A stretch of DNA of 64,000 bases from the NCBI GenBank assembly GCA_016792845.1, contig JAEUKH010000034.1, positions 1 to 64,000 on the forward strand, in the 5' to 3' direction. Under the pieces are notes generated by a model, which was given only the letters and a program-made list of their open reading frames with translations, was not told the DNA's origin and ran no database searches. This document shows, one piece after another, positions 35,748-45,324 of the stretch. Each line of letters starts with the position of its first letter. The first letter of the stretch is position 1. This DNA comes from Myxococcales bacterium (lineage in GTDB: Bacteria; Myxococcota_A; Polyangia; Polyangiales; Ga0077539). The translations under genes were made by a program, and so were the position numbers.

Positions 35748-37007
35748 TCACACCCCGGCGCTCGCCCGAGCGTGCACATCCCAGCGCTTCAGCAAGACCA
35801 AGGGCAACAGCGAAACCGCCGCGCTGAGCCCCAACGCGAGCCCCACACTCGACATGTCTGCGACTCGGGCACCGACGAGCCCCGCGAGGCCGATGGCCAG
35901 CGCGTTCAAGCTCGTGAGCACGGTGTAGTGAAGGGCCGCCTCGTCGCGCCGCGTCGCCGTCATCAGCGCTGCGAACAGCACCGTGGTGCCGAGCCCCGAC
36001 GCGAAATGCTCGGCCCCCACCGCGAAGCCCGTCAACCCCAGCGGCGCCCCGCGGCGCGCCACCCACAGCAAGGGCAAGACCGAAAGACCCTGAATCACAG
36101 CAGAAACCGCCAACGCGCGGCGCTCACCGAGCACCCGATGCACCGCCCCACCGCACACCGAGCCCACCACCGACGTGAGGGTGCCGATGGTCACCACCAC
36201 GCCCCCGATGGCGTCGCGGCTCCACCCCGCGTCGACCAGCATGGGCTTGATCAGCGGGCTCGCCATGTGAACCCCCAGCTTGAAGCTCAGCGCCAAGGCC
36301 GCCACGGGCCACACCTCGCGCCCCGCCATGCGCCGCAAGGTCGGCCCGAGAGAGGGCGCCCGAGACGGCCCGCCGTGGCCCCCCTCGCGCGGTGCGTCGC
36401 CCTCGCCCCGCAGCGCGAAGGCCCCTAGGCTCGCCGCCGCGATCAGCGCCGCGCACACCAGCACCGTGGCCCGGGTGCCGTAGCGCCCCGAGAGGAGCAG
36501 CATGCCCCCGCCCCCCACCACGATGCCCACCCTGTAGCCCGCGATCTGCGCGCTGTTGCCCCAGCCCCGCGCCTGCGCCGAGAGCGAGCGCACCGCGAAG
36601 GCGTCGACGAACACGTCTTGCGTCGACGCCACCAGGGCCGCCGCCGCCGTGATGACGAACCACGGAGCCCGCGCCGAAGGGCCCGAGAACAGCGCATACG
36701 ACGCCATCGTGAGGCTCAACAAGAGCTGCAACCCGAGCAAGAGCCCCCGCGCCCGGGCCCGCACGCTCGGCCGGTCGGCCGCCCCCGCCCACAAGGGCTT
36801 GAGCTGCCACGGGAGCTGCAACCAGAACAAGCTCGCGATGGCCGTGCGCGACGCGCCCTCGGCCCGCAAGAGCACCGGGAGGTACTCGGCCGCGAAGCCG
36901 AACGGCACCCCTTGCGCCGCGTAGAGGAGGCCCAGGGCGCCCAACACGGCCCAAGGGCGGGCCGTCACCTCGGGCGGCTCACCCGAGGTCGCGCGGCGCC
37001 CCGTCAC
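35748..37007 (-). CDS. AmpG-like MFS permease
   Basis: Twelve-helix transporter of 419 residues. AmpG-family landmarks are YAAQGVPFGFAAEYLPVLLR, LPWQLKPLWAGAADR, STQDVFVDAFAVRSL and GWGNSAQIAGYRVG. AmpG imports anhydromuropeptides from the periplasm for peptidoglycan recycling. Related MFS members carry other cargo, so the substrate is uncertain. The start overlaps the end of the upstream hydrolase gene by 29 bases. Confidence 0.82.
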   Translation of the reverse strand: MTGRRATSGEPPEVTARPWAVLGALGLLYAAQGVPFGFAAEYLPVLLRAEGASRTAIASLFWLQLPWQLKPLWAGAADRPSVRARARGLLLGLQLLLSLTMASYALFSGPSARAPWFVITAAAALVASTQDVFVDAFAVRSLSAQARGWGNSAQIAGYRVGIVVGGGGMLLLSGRYGTRATVLVCAALIAAASLGAFALRGEGDAPREGGHGGPSRAPSLGPTLRRMAGREVWPVAALALSFKLGVHMASPLIKPMLVDAGWSRDAIGGVVVTIGTLTSVVGSVCGGAVHRVLGERRALAVSAVIQGLSVLPLLWVARRGAPLGLTGFAVGAEHFASGLGTTVLFAALMTATRRDEAALHYTVLTSLNALAIGLAGLVGARVADMSSVGLALGLSAAVSLLPLVLLKRWDVHARASAGV

Positions 37008-37884
37008 GGCCCTCGACCCGCTCTCTGAGGAAGCGCAACACCCGGCCGTTGATCAGCGCGGGCTGCTCGATCGGCGCGGTGTGCGAGCCCTCGAGCACCT
37101 CAAGCAGCTCGCACCCGGGGATGCTCGTCGCCATCTGCTTGGCGTATCGCATGGGCGTAAACGTGTCGCGCTCGGCCGCGATCACCAGCGCGGGGCAGTC
37201 GACCACGCTCAAATACCCCTCGGCGGTGTGCGAACCGGCCGCCGCCAGCATCCGAAGAAACATCTGCGGATCCATGAGGTTGACGTGCTCGAAATAGGGC
37301 GCGAGGTCGTCGGCGTCGATGCGCAACGCGTCGACCTCGCCCAACATTTTGGCGAACCAGATCGAGAGCTTCACCGGGCCCCGAGACCACAGCGCCCGCA
37401 ACACCGACGGGTGCTGGTCGGCCAGCTCGGTGGCAAAAGGCAAGAGCTGCGCGAGGATGTCGCTCCCGTGGAAGGTGCGGGTGATGAGCCCGAAGCTCCC
37501 GCAGGCCAGCACGAGGCCCGACACCCGCCCGGGGTGACCGTGCCAGGTCTCAAGCGCCACCTGGGTGCCCATCGAGTGCGCGATCAGCACCGCCCGGTCG
37601 ACCCCCTGGTGGTCGAGCACCGCCACGATGTCGCGGGCGTGATCGTCGATCGAGACCCGGTGCGGGTCGCGCGGGAGCCCCGAACGGCCGTGCCCGCGCC
37701 AATGGAGATGGAGCACCCGAAAGCCCGCGTCGAGGAGGGCCGGTCGGAGGTACTTCCAAATAAAGCCGTCGCAGGCGATGCCGTCGCAGAGCACGACGGT
37801 CGGGCCTTGGCCTTCTGACTCCCAAAAGATTCGGGTCTGGTCGAAGCTGGTGACCAGACCCTCGTCGCGTGAAGTGTGACGCAC
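36979..37884 (-). CDS. Alpha/beta hydrolase
   Basis: Protein of 301 residues from GTG 37884, which has a G-rich potential Shine-Dalgarno. Alpha/beta hydrolase features are HLHWRGHGRSG (residues 59-69), nucleophile elbow AHSMG with S104, ERDTFTPM supplying the acid and EGSHTAPIEQP the His. No signal peptide, so cytoplasmic. Substrate not predictable. It precedes the permease gene. Confidence 0.85.
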   Translation of the reverse strand: MRHTSRDEGLVTSFDQTRIFWESEGQGPTVVLCDGIACDGFIWKYLRPALLDAGFRVLHLHWRGHGRSGLPRDPHRVSIDDHARDIVAVLDHQGVDRAVLIAHSMGTQVALETWHGHPGRVSGLVLACGSFGLITRTFHGSDILAQLLPFATELADQHPSVLRALWSRGPVKLSIWFAKMLGEVDALRIDADDLAPYFEHVNLMDPQMFLRMLAAAGSHTAEGYLSVVDCPALVIAAERDTFTPMRYAKQMATSIPGCELLEVLEGSHTAPIEQPALINGRVLRFLRERVEGRDGAPRDLG

Positions 37885-37904
37885 CGTCGCGACCCCCGAG
37901 AGGC

Positions 37905-38126
37905 TCAAGCGTCGGGCTCGTCGCGCCCGCGAACGTCGTCGAGGGCCTCCATGTCGGGCACGTCGTTGACCGAAGGCAGCTTGCGGATCTCTTGCCGCGC
38001 GAGCTTCCACGCGCGCTGCATGACCCACGAGAGCGAGCGGTCGAGCCGGGTCGCCTCTTGCTGGATCTCCATCAACATCGACTCGGGAAAGTAAAGGCTT
38101 TGCTTACGCTTGTCGCTTTGCGACAT
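37905..38126 (-). CDS. Small CopG/ribbon-helix-helix-like protein
   Basis: Protein of 73 residues. The core KRKQSLYFPESMLMEIQQEA followed by TRLDRSLSWVMQRAWKLARQEI has a beta strand and two helices like ribbon-helix-helix regulators. I recall a family of very similar short proteins restricted to Deltaproteobacteria/Myxococcota (TIGR04563-like). The acidic C-terminal tail is variable. It may bind DNA as a dimer, but no target or toxin partner is seen next to it. Confidence 0.7.
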   Translation of the reverse strand: MSQSDKRKQSLYFPESMLMEIQQEATRLDRSLSWVMQRAWKLARQEIRKLPSVNDVPDMEALDDVRGRDEPDA

Positions 38127-38307
38127 CGAGAAGACCCTCGCGGTGACAGACACCCACAGGCCGTACCCGTACGACACGGCCGCCCTCGGTGGGTACCGAC
38201 ACCAACCCCGACTGTCAAGCCGCAACCCCCACAGCGGACGCAATGTCTGGTGTTTGTACAACACAAACGTACACCCCCGCCTAGAGGCCGAGGCGCCCCA
38301 AAAGGGA

Positions 38308-38356
38308 GAGGCCCTCCGAAGCCGCCCCGGTGAGGGAGACGGCCGCGAAGGGCCTC
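38308..38356 (-). terminator. Possible terminator after the Cys-rich lipoprotein gene
   Basis: The 8-bp arms GAGGCCCT and AGGGCCTC enclose about 33 bases. On the minus strand the stem is followed by CTCCCTTTT, 16 bases after the stop of the upstream gene. The loop is long, so this is weak evidence. Confidence 0.35.
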
Positions 38357-38371
38357 AGGCCGGGCGGGCGC

Positions 38372-40675
38372 TCAGTTGGCGGCTTGGGGGGCCACGGTGA
38401 GCACGTAGTCGGGCACCGCGCCGGTGTTGGTGTTGGTGTCGCGGACACCGCGGGCGCAGACGTAGTAGGTGCCCGCCGCGAGGTTGCCCGCGAAGGCGTG
38501 CACGTTGGCGCGGCCGCCGTCGATGGTGGCGCAGGCGCCGAGGCCGAAGGGGCCCGTACGGGTCACCGCGCCACGGATGGTGGTGCCGTTGGTGTCGTAC
38601 ATGTCGAGGGCGATGGCGCCCTGGAAGGGGGCCGGGCAGCGGCCGTTGCCGTCGCTCACCTGGGCCACGATGCGGCCGTTGGCGGGCACCGTCACGGCCA
38701 CGCAGTCGACGTCGCCGAAGGGCAACGCGCCGCGGAGGGTCGTCGGCGCCGTCACCGCGCGGGCCATCACGGCGGCGGGGGTGTTGTTGGGCTCCATCTC
38801 CATGCCGGTGGGGGCTGCGCAGGCGCCGCGGTTGAAGGCGGTGAGCACGCAGACCTGGCCGGTCGGGCAGCGGGTGGTGCCGTTGAGCGGGTCGCACATG
38901 GCGGTGGCCGCGCCCTGACACACGCCGCCCGAGAGGAAGGTGCCGCCGCAGTTCAGGCCCGTGTCACACGCGGGCTCGGTGGCGCGGCACTCGGCGCCCG
39001 CGACGCTGCCATCGCGACGGCAGACGCCGTCGGTCTGGCTGCCCGCGTTGAGCACGCAGGTGAAGCCGTCGCCGCAGCGCGAGACGGGGCGAACGCAGGG
39101 CTGCCCCTCCATCGAGACGTTCTGGCAGATGCCGTCTTGGGTGACATCGGTGGCGCTGCACATCGCCGGCGCGGTGCAACGGGTCGTGCCGGTGCCGCAG
39201 GCCCCGCCCGCGGTGCCCTCTGCGCCGCAGCGGCCCGCGACGCGGTTGCTGAGGTCGGTGAGGTAGCAGGTGTTCATGTCGGGGCAGTAGTTCTCGTCGT
39301 CGCAGGTGCCGGCGCTCATCGCGCGGTTGACGCAGAGCTCGGGGGCGCCGTCGCCCTGACGGAGACACTGGAGCGTGCCGTCACACCGCGGCGCCATGGC
39401 GCGGCAGGAGGTGCGGGCCACGGTGCCGTTGGCGCGGCAGGTGCCGATCGCGCCGCCGGCCACGGTCACGCAGGTCGAACCCGCGGGGCAGAGCGCGCCG
39501 CCGATGCCGACGCCGCAGGGCATGCCCACTTCAGAGACCCGCTCGCAGGTCGGGGTCTGGTCGGTGGGGTCGATGGTGGTCGAGCACACGAGCCCGGTGT
39601 CGCACTGACCGCCCATCGAGCCCGCCATACGGCAGGTGGCGCCCGCCGCGCTGCCCGCGGCGACGCAGGTGCCTTCGATGGCCCCGAGCACGTTGAGGAG
39701 GCAGGTCGAGCCCGTCGGGCACGCGGTGTACGCGTTGCAGCGGCCGCCCGGCATGGCGGTGTTCACACAGATCGGCGTGGTGCCGTTGTTGCAGGTGAGG
39801 CCGGTGTCGCACTCGGGCGCACTGGTGCGGCAACGCGAGCCCGCCACCGCGCCGCGCGGACGACAGGTGCCCATCGCGGCGCCAGGGTCGGCGCCCACGC
39901 AGTCGAGACCGTCGGCGCAGCGGTCGGCGGTGCCGTCGACGCGGCACGAGCCCCCCATGGCCACGGGCACGTTCTCGACCACGGTGAGCTCGAAGGCCCC
40001 GTGGTCGATGGTGCCGGTGCCCGGCGGGTAGAACCCGCCGAGGAGGATGAACACCGTGGTGTTCGCCGGGAGCGTCTCGGTGGTCACCAACGACGACACG
40101 CGACGGTCGCTGCTGGCCGCAAAATCGGGGTCGTCATCGTTGCACGCCGCCGCCGTCAGGGTCGTCGCACAGCGGGTCGTCACCCAAAGGACCGTGTCAA
40201 AGTTGCGGGGCGTGCCCATGTTCGTGGTCGAAATACGCAGCGACGAGGGCATCGCGCCGGTGGTGTACGACATGGCGATCTGCCCGGTCATCGCGGTGCA
40301 GGTGGTGTTCGAGGCCGGGGGCAGCACCGGGGTGCGGCCCGTGGGGCGCCCGGTGGGCACCTGGGCCATGTAGGCCGCGTTGGTGTCGCCCATGTACCGG
40401 GTGGTGGTGCCTGAGCGCATGCCTGCGGTGTTGAGGTTCAACAGCGAGAGCGAGCCGCAGCGGGGGCCCGAGCCGGCGTCGGCGCCCGCGTCGCGCGGGG
40501 CGTCGGTGGGGGTGCCCGCGTCGGTGGGGGTGCCCGTGTCGGTGGGGTTGCCCGTGTCGGTGGCGGCGCCCGTATCGGCCTGACCGGCGTCGGTCGGTGT
40601 CGAGGGCGACTCGCTGCTACAGGCCACAAAGGCCCCGGCGCAGAGCGCGAGGCTGAGGTACTTAAACCGGTTCAT
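38372..40675 (-). CDS. Large Cys-rich repeat lipoprotein
   Basis: Lipoprotein of 767 residues with signal MNRFKYLSLALCAGAFVAC (Cys 19) and a GGAGGA sequence 11 bases upstream. A Thr/Asp linker (DTGNPTDTGTPTDAG type) follows. Then come an N-terminal domain and about ten short Cys-rich modules with a shared pattern (GxxCRxxxxxxRCxxGLxC, GSTCLLNxxxxxxGTC, GxCRxxGxVAGxxCR). The last 140 residues (MEPNNTPAAVMARAV...DVDCVAVTVPANGRIVAQV) resemble a bacterial pre-peptidase C-terminal (PPC) domain. The modules are probably disulfide-rich and rod-like, exposed on the cell surface. Function unknown. Confidence 0.8.
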   Translation of the reverse strand: MNRFKYLSLALCAGAFVACSSESPSTPTDAGQADTGAATDTGNPTDTGTPTDAGTPTDAPRDAGADAGSGPRCGSLSLLNLNTAGMRSGTTTRYMGDTNAAYMAQVPTGRPTGRTPVLPPASNTTCTAMTGQIAMSYTTGAMPSSLRISTTNMGTPRNFDTVLWVTTRCATTLTAAACNDDDPDFAASSDRRVSSLVTTETLPANTTVFILLGGFYPPGTGTIDHGAFELTVVENVPVAMGGSCRVDGTADRCADGLDCVGADPGAAMGTCRPRGAVAGSRCRTSAPECDTGLTCNNGTTPICVNTAMPGGRCNAYTACPTGSTCLLNVLGAIEGTCVAAGSAAGATCRMAGSMGGQCDTGLVCSTTIDPTDQTPTCERVSEVGMPCGVGIGGALCPAGSTCVTVAGGAIGTCRANGTVARTSCRAMAPRCDGTLQCLRQGDGAPELCVNRAMSAGTCDDENYCPDMNTCYLTDLSNRVAGRCGAEGTAGGACGTGTTRCTAPAMCSATDVTQDGICQNVSMEGQPCVRPVSRCGDGFTCVLNAGSQTDGVCRRDGSVAGAECRATEPACDTGLNCGGTFLSGGVCQGAATAMCDPLNGTTRCPTGQVCVLTAFNRGACAAPTGMEMEPNNTPAAVMARAVTAPTTLRGALPFGDVDCVAVTVPANGRIVAQVSDGNGRCPAPFQGAIALDMYDTNGTTIRGAVTRTGPFGLGACATIDGGRANVHAFAGNLAAGTYYVCARGVRDTNTNTGAVPDYVLTVAPQAAN

Positions 40676-40848
40676 AAAACGCGAAATCCTCCGAGAACTC
40701 AAGCTTCAGCGCCGCGCCGAAAACCTTCGACCCAACACTCCAAACGGCGGCGGATACTCTCACTCTTCGCCCCGTCGTCAAGTCTGCCTCTGCCACTTCG
40801 CACGAAGCGTCTCGAAGATCGGGTAGAGTGCGCGGCAGGTTGAGGCAC

Positions 40849-42147
40849 ATGGTGGCACCCCGCACGCGTACCTACATTCAGCGCTTTGGCTTCGCCGCAG
40901 CGCTCTTTGCGTCTTTTACCCTGGGCTCGCTGGTGCCGCACGAGGCGTCGGCGATCCCGCCGCGGGCCTCGCCCTACCGCCGCTTGGGCATCTTGGCGCA
41001 GGTGATGGCCCACATCGAGAACAGCTACGTCGACCCGGTCGACGAAGACCGGCTCCTCGACGGCGCGATTCGCGGCATGGTGGGCGCCCTCGACCCCCAC
41101 AGCGCGTACCTCAACGCCGAAGAGTACCGGCTCTTGGAGAGCGACACGGCGGGGCAGTTCGGCGGGGTCGGGGTCGAGATCGACGCGCGGGGCGAGTGGC
41201 TCACGGTGATCGCGCCGATTACGGGCTCTCCGGCCGCGCGGGCGGGGGTTCGCGCGGGCGACCAGCTGGTGTCGATCGAGGGTCGCGACGCGCGGGGGCT
41301 CGACGTCGACGAGGCGGTGCGCCGCATGCGGGGCCCGGCGGGCACCCACGTCCGGGTGGTGTTTCAGCGTCACGGCCAGCGCGAGCCCATCAGGCTCGAC
41401 CTCGTGCGCGAGATCGTGCACGTTTCGAGCGTCGACTCGCACCCCCTCGCCGACGGCTACGGGTACCTCAATCTCAAGTCATTTCAAGAACGTACGAGTG
41501 ACGAAGTGCGGCGCGCGCTCGACGCGCTGACCCGGGCCTCGGGGGGCACGCTCCGCGGGCTCGTGCTCGACCTCCGTAACAACCCCGGCGGGCTCCTCGA
41601 CGAGTCGGTGGTGGTGGCCGATGAGTTCTTGAGCGACGGGGTGATCGTGTCGACGCGGGGGCGCGACGGGGCGGCCCAAGACGAGGCGCGGGCGCACACG
41701 GCGGGCACGCGGCCGGCCTTCCCCATCGTGGTGTTGGTGAACGAGTACACCGCGAGCGCGGCTGAGATCTTAGCGGGCGCGCTGCAAGACCATCACCGCG
41801 CCACCTTGGTGGGGGTGCGCACCTTCGGCAAGGGGAGCGTCCAAACGGTGATCGACCTCTCAGACGGGGGCGCGTTGAAGCTCACCATCGCCCGGTATTT
41901 TACCCCCTCCGGGCGGAGCATCCAGGCCCAGGGCATCGCCCCCGACATTCAGATCGAGCAGGTCGCCCTGCCCGAGCCCGCCAGCGACGACACCGACGAG
42001 GCGCCCGAGCGCGAGCGCGACCTCGCACAACACCTCCCGAACCGCGACACGGGCGACGCGCCGCCGCCGCCTGTACCGGGCGGCGACATCCGTGACCTTC
42101 AGCTCAGGGTGGGGTATCAGCTCTTGCGGGGGATGCGGCACCCCTGA
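40849..42147 (+). CDS. CtpA-like carboxyl-terminal processing protease (S41)
   Basis: Periplasmic serine protease of 432 residues. ATG 40849 has TGAGG upstream, and a signal/anchor segment covers residues about 12-35. The sequence shows YVDPVDEDRLLDGAIRGMVGALDPHSAYL, a PDZ domain (about 105-175, GGVGVEI...VRAGDQLVSIEG), then the catalytic part with DLRNNPGGLL, S303 in NEYTASAAEIL and K328 in FGKGSVQ. This is the Ser-Lys dyad of Tsp/CtpA proteases, which process or degrade envelope proteins from the C-terminus. Divergent from the Cys-rich lipoprotein. Confidence 0.93.
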   Translation: MVAPRTRTYIQRFGFAAALFASFTLGSLVPHEASAIPPRASPYRRLGILAQVMAHIENSYVDPVDEDRLLDGAIRGMVGALDPHSAYLNAEEYRLLESDTAGQFGGVGVEIDARGEWLTVIAPITGSPAARAGVRAGDQLVSIEGRDARGLDVDEAVRRMRGPAGTHVRVVFQRHGQREPIRLDLVREIVHVSSVDSHPLADGYGYLNLKSFQERTSDEVRRALDALTRASGGTLRGLVLDLRNNPGGLLDESVVVADEFLSDGVIVSTRGRDGAAQDEARAHTAGTRPAFPIVVLVNEYTASAAEILAGALQDHHRATLVGVRTFGKGSVQTVIDLSDGGALKLTIARYFTPSGRSIQAQGIAPDIQIEQVALPEPASDDTDEAPERERDLAQHLPNRDTGDAPPPPVPGGDIRDLQLRVGYQLLRGMRHP

Positions 42148-42278
42148 GGGGTGCGACCGCCGTCGGGCCGTCTGAGAATGTGACATGTCGACCCGAGGTG
42201 CTCGCCTCTGAGGGTTCGCGGCCCTTGCGAGTCATGCTAAGGCTCGGTTCGATTGTCGCCCGCGTCACCCGAAGCGCC

Positions 42279-43721
42279 ATGAGCCAGCCCGTCAGCACCC
42301 CTGCCACCTCTGCCGTGCGGCGCCTCGGGCGCTACACGCTGCGCTTTCGCATCGCGCAGGGCGGCATGGCCTCGGTGTACCTGGCGCGCTTGAGCTCAGT
42401 GACGCGCTCGGGCGAGTTCGCCCGTTGGGTGGCGGTGAAGACCATTCACGCCCACATCGCGAGCCACCCGCGCTTCGTGACGATGTTCCTCGATGAGGCC
42501 CGGCTCGCGGCGCAGCTTGACCACCCGAACCTCTGCTCGGTCTTCGATTTTGGCGAAGACGAGGGCACGTACTACCTCGCGATGGAGTACCTCCACGGTG
42601 AGACCTTGGGGGTGCTCGCGCGGCACGTCTGGTCGTGCGGGTTGCCGATGCCCTTTGAGCTCTCGGCGCGCATCGTGGCCGACGCGGCGCGGGGCCTTCA
42701 CGCGGCGCACGAGCTGAAGCTCAAAGACGGCGCCCCGGCGGGGGTGGTGCACCGCGACGTCTCGCCTGAGAATCTCTTCGTCACGTACTCGGGGGCGACC
42801 AAGGTGGTCGATTTTGGCGTCGCCCGCTCGAACCAACAAGACGATCAGACGAAGACGGGTGAGCTCAAGGGCAAGCTGGCCTACATGGCGCCCGAGCAGA
42901 TTCGCGAGCAGGGGCTCGACCGTAGGGTCGACCTTTGGGCCCTCGGGGTGGTGCTCTGGGAGGTCACCGTCGGCAAGCGTCTCTTTCGGCGCGAGGGCGA
43001 CGCTGACACGCTCTTTGCGGTGCTCCGCGACGAGATCGTGCCCCCGTCACGGCTGCGGCCCGGGTACCCCGCGGCGCTCGAAGCGATCGTGATGAAGGCG
43101 CTGAGCCGTACGCCGGGTGAGCGCTTCGCGACGGCGCTCGAGATGGCCCGCGCGCTCGACGCGTTCATCACGTCGACGGGGCTGCCCGCGGGCACCAGCG
43201 AGGTGGCTGACTTTCTTCAGACCTTCTTCGCAGACCAGAAGGCGTACCGCGACGCGCTCTTGACGCGGGCGAGCGACGCGCCCGACGGGCCCGTCGAGGA
43301 GCTTGTCGAGGCGTGGCAGAGCGCGCGGCCGCCGAGCACCCAAGGGGGCCCCCCGCCGCCCGCGCCGCCGCCCAGCTCGATGGTCGAAGAGGCCCTCGTG
43401 ATGGACGCCGGCAACACCGTGATCCCCCTGACGCGTCACTCGCTGCGGGTGAAGGCCGTGAGCCCTGACGACGCCGAGGCCTTTCTCTTGAAGGCGCCCT
43501 CGCAGCGGCCCAAAGGGGCGTTGTCGCGCAGCGATTCGCGTTCGCTGTCGCTGTCGGCCTCGGGCGCGCTGCGTCAGCGGGCGTTGCGGCCGCGGTGGTG
43601 GCGTCGGGGGTGGGTCCACGCGGTGGCGGCGTTGTGTCTGGCGGTGGCGGGGCTGGTGTTGGCCTGGCAGTGGTCGCAGCGCCCGAGTCGCGCGGCGGTG
43701 GCGGGCTCAGAATCGCGCTGA
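42279..43721 (+). CDS. Hanks-type Ser/Thr protein kinase with C-terminal membrane anchor
   Basis: Protein of 480 residues. Kinase motifs: glycine loop IAQGGMASVYLA (residues 25-36), K54, catalytic HRDVSPEN (H158 R159 D160), DFG 178-180, activation loop with TKTGELKG, then MAPEQ and DLWALGVVLWE. A Pro/Ser-rich linker follows, and one transmembrane helix (VHAVAALCLAVAGLVLAW) near 448-466 leaves almost nothing outside, so it is not a classic sensor kinase. HRDVSPEN is the variant common in Myxococcota. ATG 42234 is an alternative start. It probably phosphorylates partners recognised by FHA proteins. Confidence 0.93.
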   Translation: MSQPVSTPATSAVRRLGRYTLRFRIAQGGMASVYLARLSSVTRSGEFARWVAVKTIHAHIASHPRFVTMFLDEARLAAQLDHPNLCSVFDFGEDEGTYYLAMEYLHGETLGVLARHVWSCGLPMPFELSARIVADAARGLHAAHELKLKDGAPAGVVHRDVSPENLFVTYSGATKVVDFGVARSNQQDDQTKTGELKGKLAYMAPEQIREQGLDRRVDLWALGVVLWEVTVGKRLFRREGDADTLFAVLRDEIVPPSRLRPGYPAALEAIVMKALSRTPGERFATALEMARALDAFITSTGLPAGTSEVADFLQTFFADQKAYRDALLTRASDAPDGPVEELVEAWQSARPPSTQGGPPPPAPPPSSMVEEALVMDAGNTVIPLTRHSLRVKAVSPDDAEAFLLKAPSQRPKGALSRSDSRSLSLSASGALRQRALRPRWWRRGWVHAVAALCLAVAGLVLAWQWSQRPSRAAVAGSESR

Positions 43722-43776
43722 GGCACTGCGGGCGGGGCTTGTTTCAGGGCCGAGGGCGGTGGATAACCGCGCGGCC

Positions 43777-45282
43777 ATGTTCAAGAAAGTGCTTGTGGCC
43801 AACCGCGGCGAGATCGCGGTCAGGGTGATTCGTACGCTCCACGAGATGGGCATCGCGGCGGTGGCGGTGTACTCCGAGGTCGACCGCGCGGCGCTGCATG
43901 TTCGCATGGCCGACGAGGCGTACCTTCTCGGCCCCGCGGTGGCCCGAGAGTCGTACCTGAACATCGAGAAGATCCTCGATGTGGCGAAGCGGTCGGGGGC
44001 CGAGGCCATCCACCCGGGGTACGGATTTTTGAGCGAAAACCCTGAGTTTGCCGACGCTTGCGAGCGGGCCGGGGTGGTGTTCATCGGGCCGCCGTCGAGC
44101 GCGATGCGCGCCATGGGGAGCAAGACCGCGGCGCGCCAGCGGATGATCGAAGCGGGCGTTCCGGTGGTGCCGGGGGCGCAATCGGGCGACGTCGAAGAGA
44201 TGATGGCGGCGGCCGAGCGGGTGGGCTTTCCGGTGATGTTGAAGGCCGCCTCTGGGGGCGGCGGCAAGGGCATGCGCCTTGTCGAGCGCGCCGAAGATCT
44301 TCGCCAGGCTTATGAGCGCGCGCAGAGCGAGGCGCTGAAGTTCTTCGGCGACGCGACGGTGTATCTTGAGAAGGCCGTGATCAGGCCGCGGCACGTCGAG
44401 ATTCAGGTCTTGGGCGACCGTCACGGCAACCTCGTGCACGTCTTCGAGCGTGACTGTTCGATCCAGCGGCGCCACCAGAAGGTGGTCGAAGAGACGCCCT
44501 CGCCCGCGATGACGCCCGAGCTGCTTCGCACGATGGGCGAAGTGGCCGTCAAGGGCGCCCGCGCGGTGGGGTACTACTCTGCGGGCACCTTTGAGTTTCT
44601 CTTGGGCGCCGACGGGGCCTTCTACTTTCTTGAGATGAACACCCGGCTCCAGGTCGAGCACCCGGTCTCAGAGCTCGTGACGGGGCTCGACCTCGTGCGC
44701 GAGATGGTGCGGGTGGCCTGGGGCGAAGCCCTCGGATACACGCAAGAATCGCTGGTTCAGCGCGGTCACGCGATCGAGGTGCGGGTGTACGCCGAAGACC
44801 CCTCGACGGGCTTTCTGCCTTCGCCGGGCCGCATCGAGGCCTTGCATGTGCCCGCGGGGCCTGGGGTCCGCGACGACGGCGGCGCCTACCCGGGTTGCGA
44901 GATCAGCAGCTATTACGACCCGTTGATTTCAAAGATGTCGGTGTGGGCCCCGACCCGCGAGCAGGCCATTCAACGGATGCAGCGCGCGCTTCGCGAGTAT
45001 GTGGTGACGGGCATCAAGACCAACCTCGCGTTTCACCAGCGGCTCTTCGCGCACCCTGAATTTGTCAAAGGTCACTACGACACGGGCTTTATTGACCGTT
45101 ACCGCGACGCGCTGCTCGGCTGGCCCGAGGTGCCCGCTGAAGACGCTGAGGTCTGGGCCGTCGCCACGGCCTTGGCCGCCTCACGGCTCGAAGGGCACGC
45201 CCACGCGCGCGCCGAGGGCGCACACGGCAACGGCCTGTCGCCCTGGGTCACCGCCCAACGCGGCAGCTGGAAGCGCGGCTGA
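43777..45282 (+). CDS. accC: Biotin carboxylase subunit of an acyl-CoA carboxylase
   Basis: Protein of 501 residues. The family start MFKKVLVANRGEIAVRVIRT, the ATP-grasp loop SGGGGKGMR, ERDCSIQRRHQKVVEE, the metal-binding EMNTRLQVEHPVSE and the EVRVYAED segment are all present. It carboxylates biotin on a carrier protein using ATP and bicarbonate. The typical subunit is about 450 residues, and the extra C-terminal 50 residues are low-complexity and are not a biotinyl domain. No BCCP or carboxyltransferase gene is adjacent, so it may serve an acetyl- or propionyl-CoA carboxylase encoded elsewhere. Confidence 0.92.
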   Translation: MFKKVLVANRGEIAVRVIRTLHEMGIAAVAVYSEVDRAALHVRMADEAYLLGPAVARESYLNIEKILDVAKRSGAEAIHPGYGFLSENPEFADACERAGVVFIGPPSSAMRAMGSKTAARQRMIEAGVPVVPGAQSGDVEEMMAAAERVGFPVMLKAASGGGGKGMRLVERAEDLRQAYERAQSEALKFFGDATVYLEKAVIRPRHVEIQVLGDRHGNLVHVFERDCSIQRRHQKVVEETPSPAMTPELLRTMGEVAVKGARAVGYYSAGTFEFLLGADGAFYFLEMNTRLQVEHPVSELVTGLDLVREMVRVAWGEALGYTQESLVQRGHAIEVRVYAEDPSTGFLPSPGRIEALHVPAGPGVRDDGGAYPGCEISSYYDPLISKMSVWAPTREQAIQRMQRALREYVVTGIKTNLAFHQRLFAHPEFVKGHYDTGFIDRYRDALLGWPEVPAEDAEVWAVATALAASRLEGHAHARAEGAHGNGLSPWVTAQRGSWKRG

Positions 45283-45300
45283 AACGCCCCGCGCGGGGGA

Positions 45301-45324
45301 GGCGACTTCAATGAAGTTGTCGCC
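45301..45324. terminator. Hairpin between convergent genes
   Basis: GGCGACTTCA, one base, TGAAGTTGTCGCC: a 6-bp ACTTCA/TGAAGT stem extended by GGCG/CGCC with a 3-base bulge. It sits between accC and the convergent membrane gene and overlaps the last codons of the latter. No U-tract, so weak support. Confidence 0.4.

Noticed and set aside
38330..40414. 694-codon plus-strand frame
   Set aside because: Shadow of the Cys-rich lipoprotein gene; the minus-strand product has a lipobox and ordered Cys modules.
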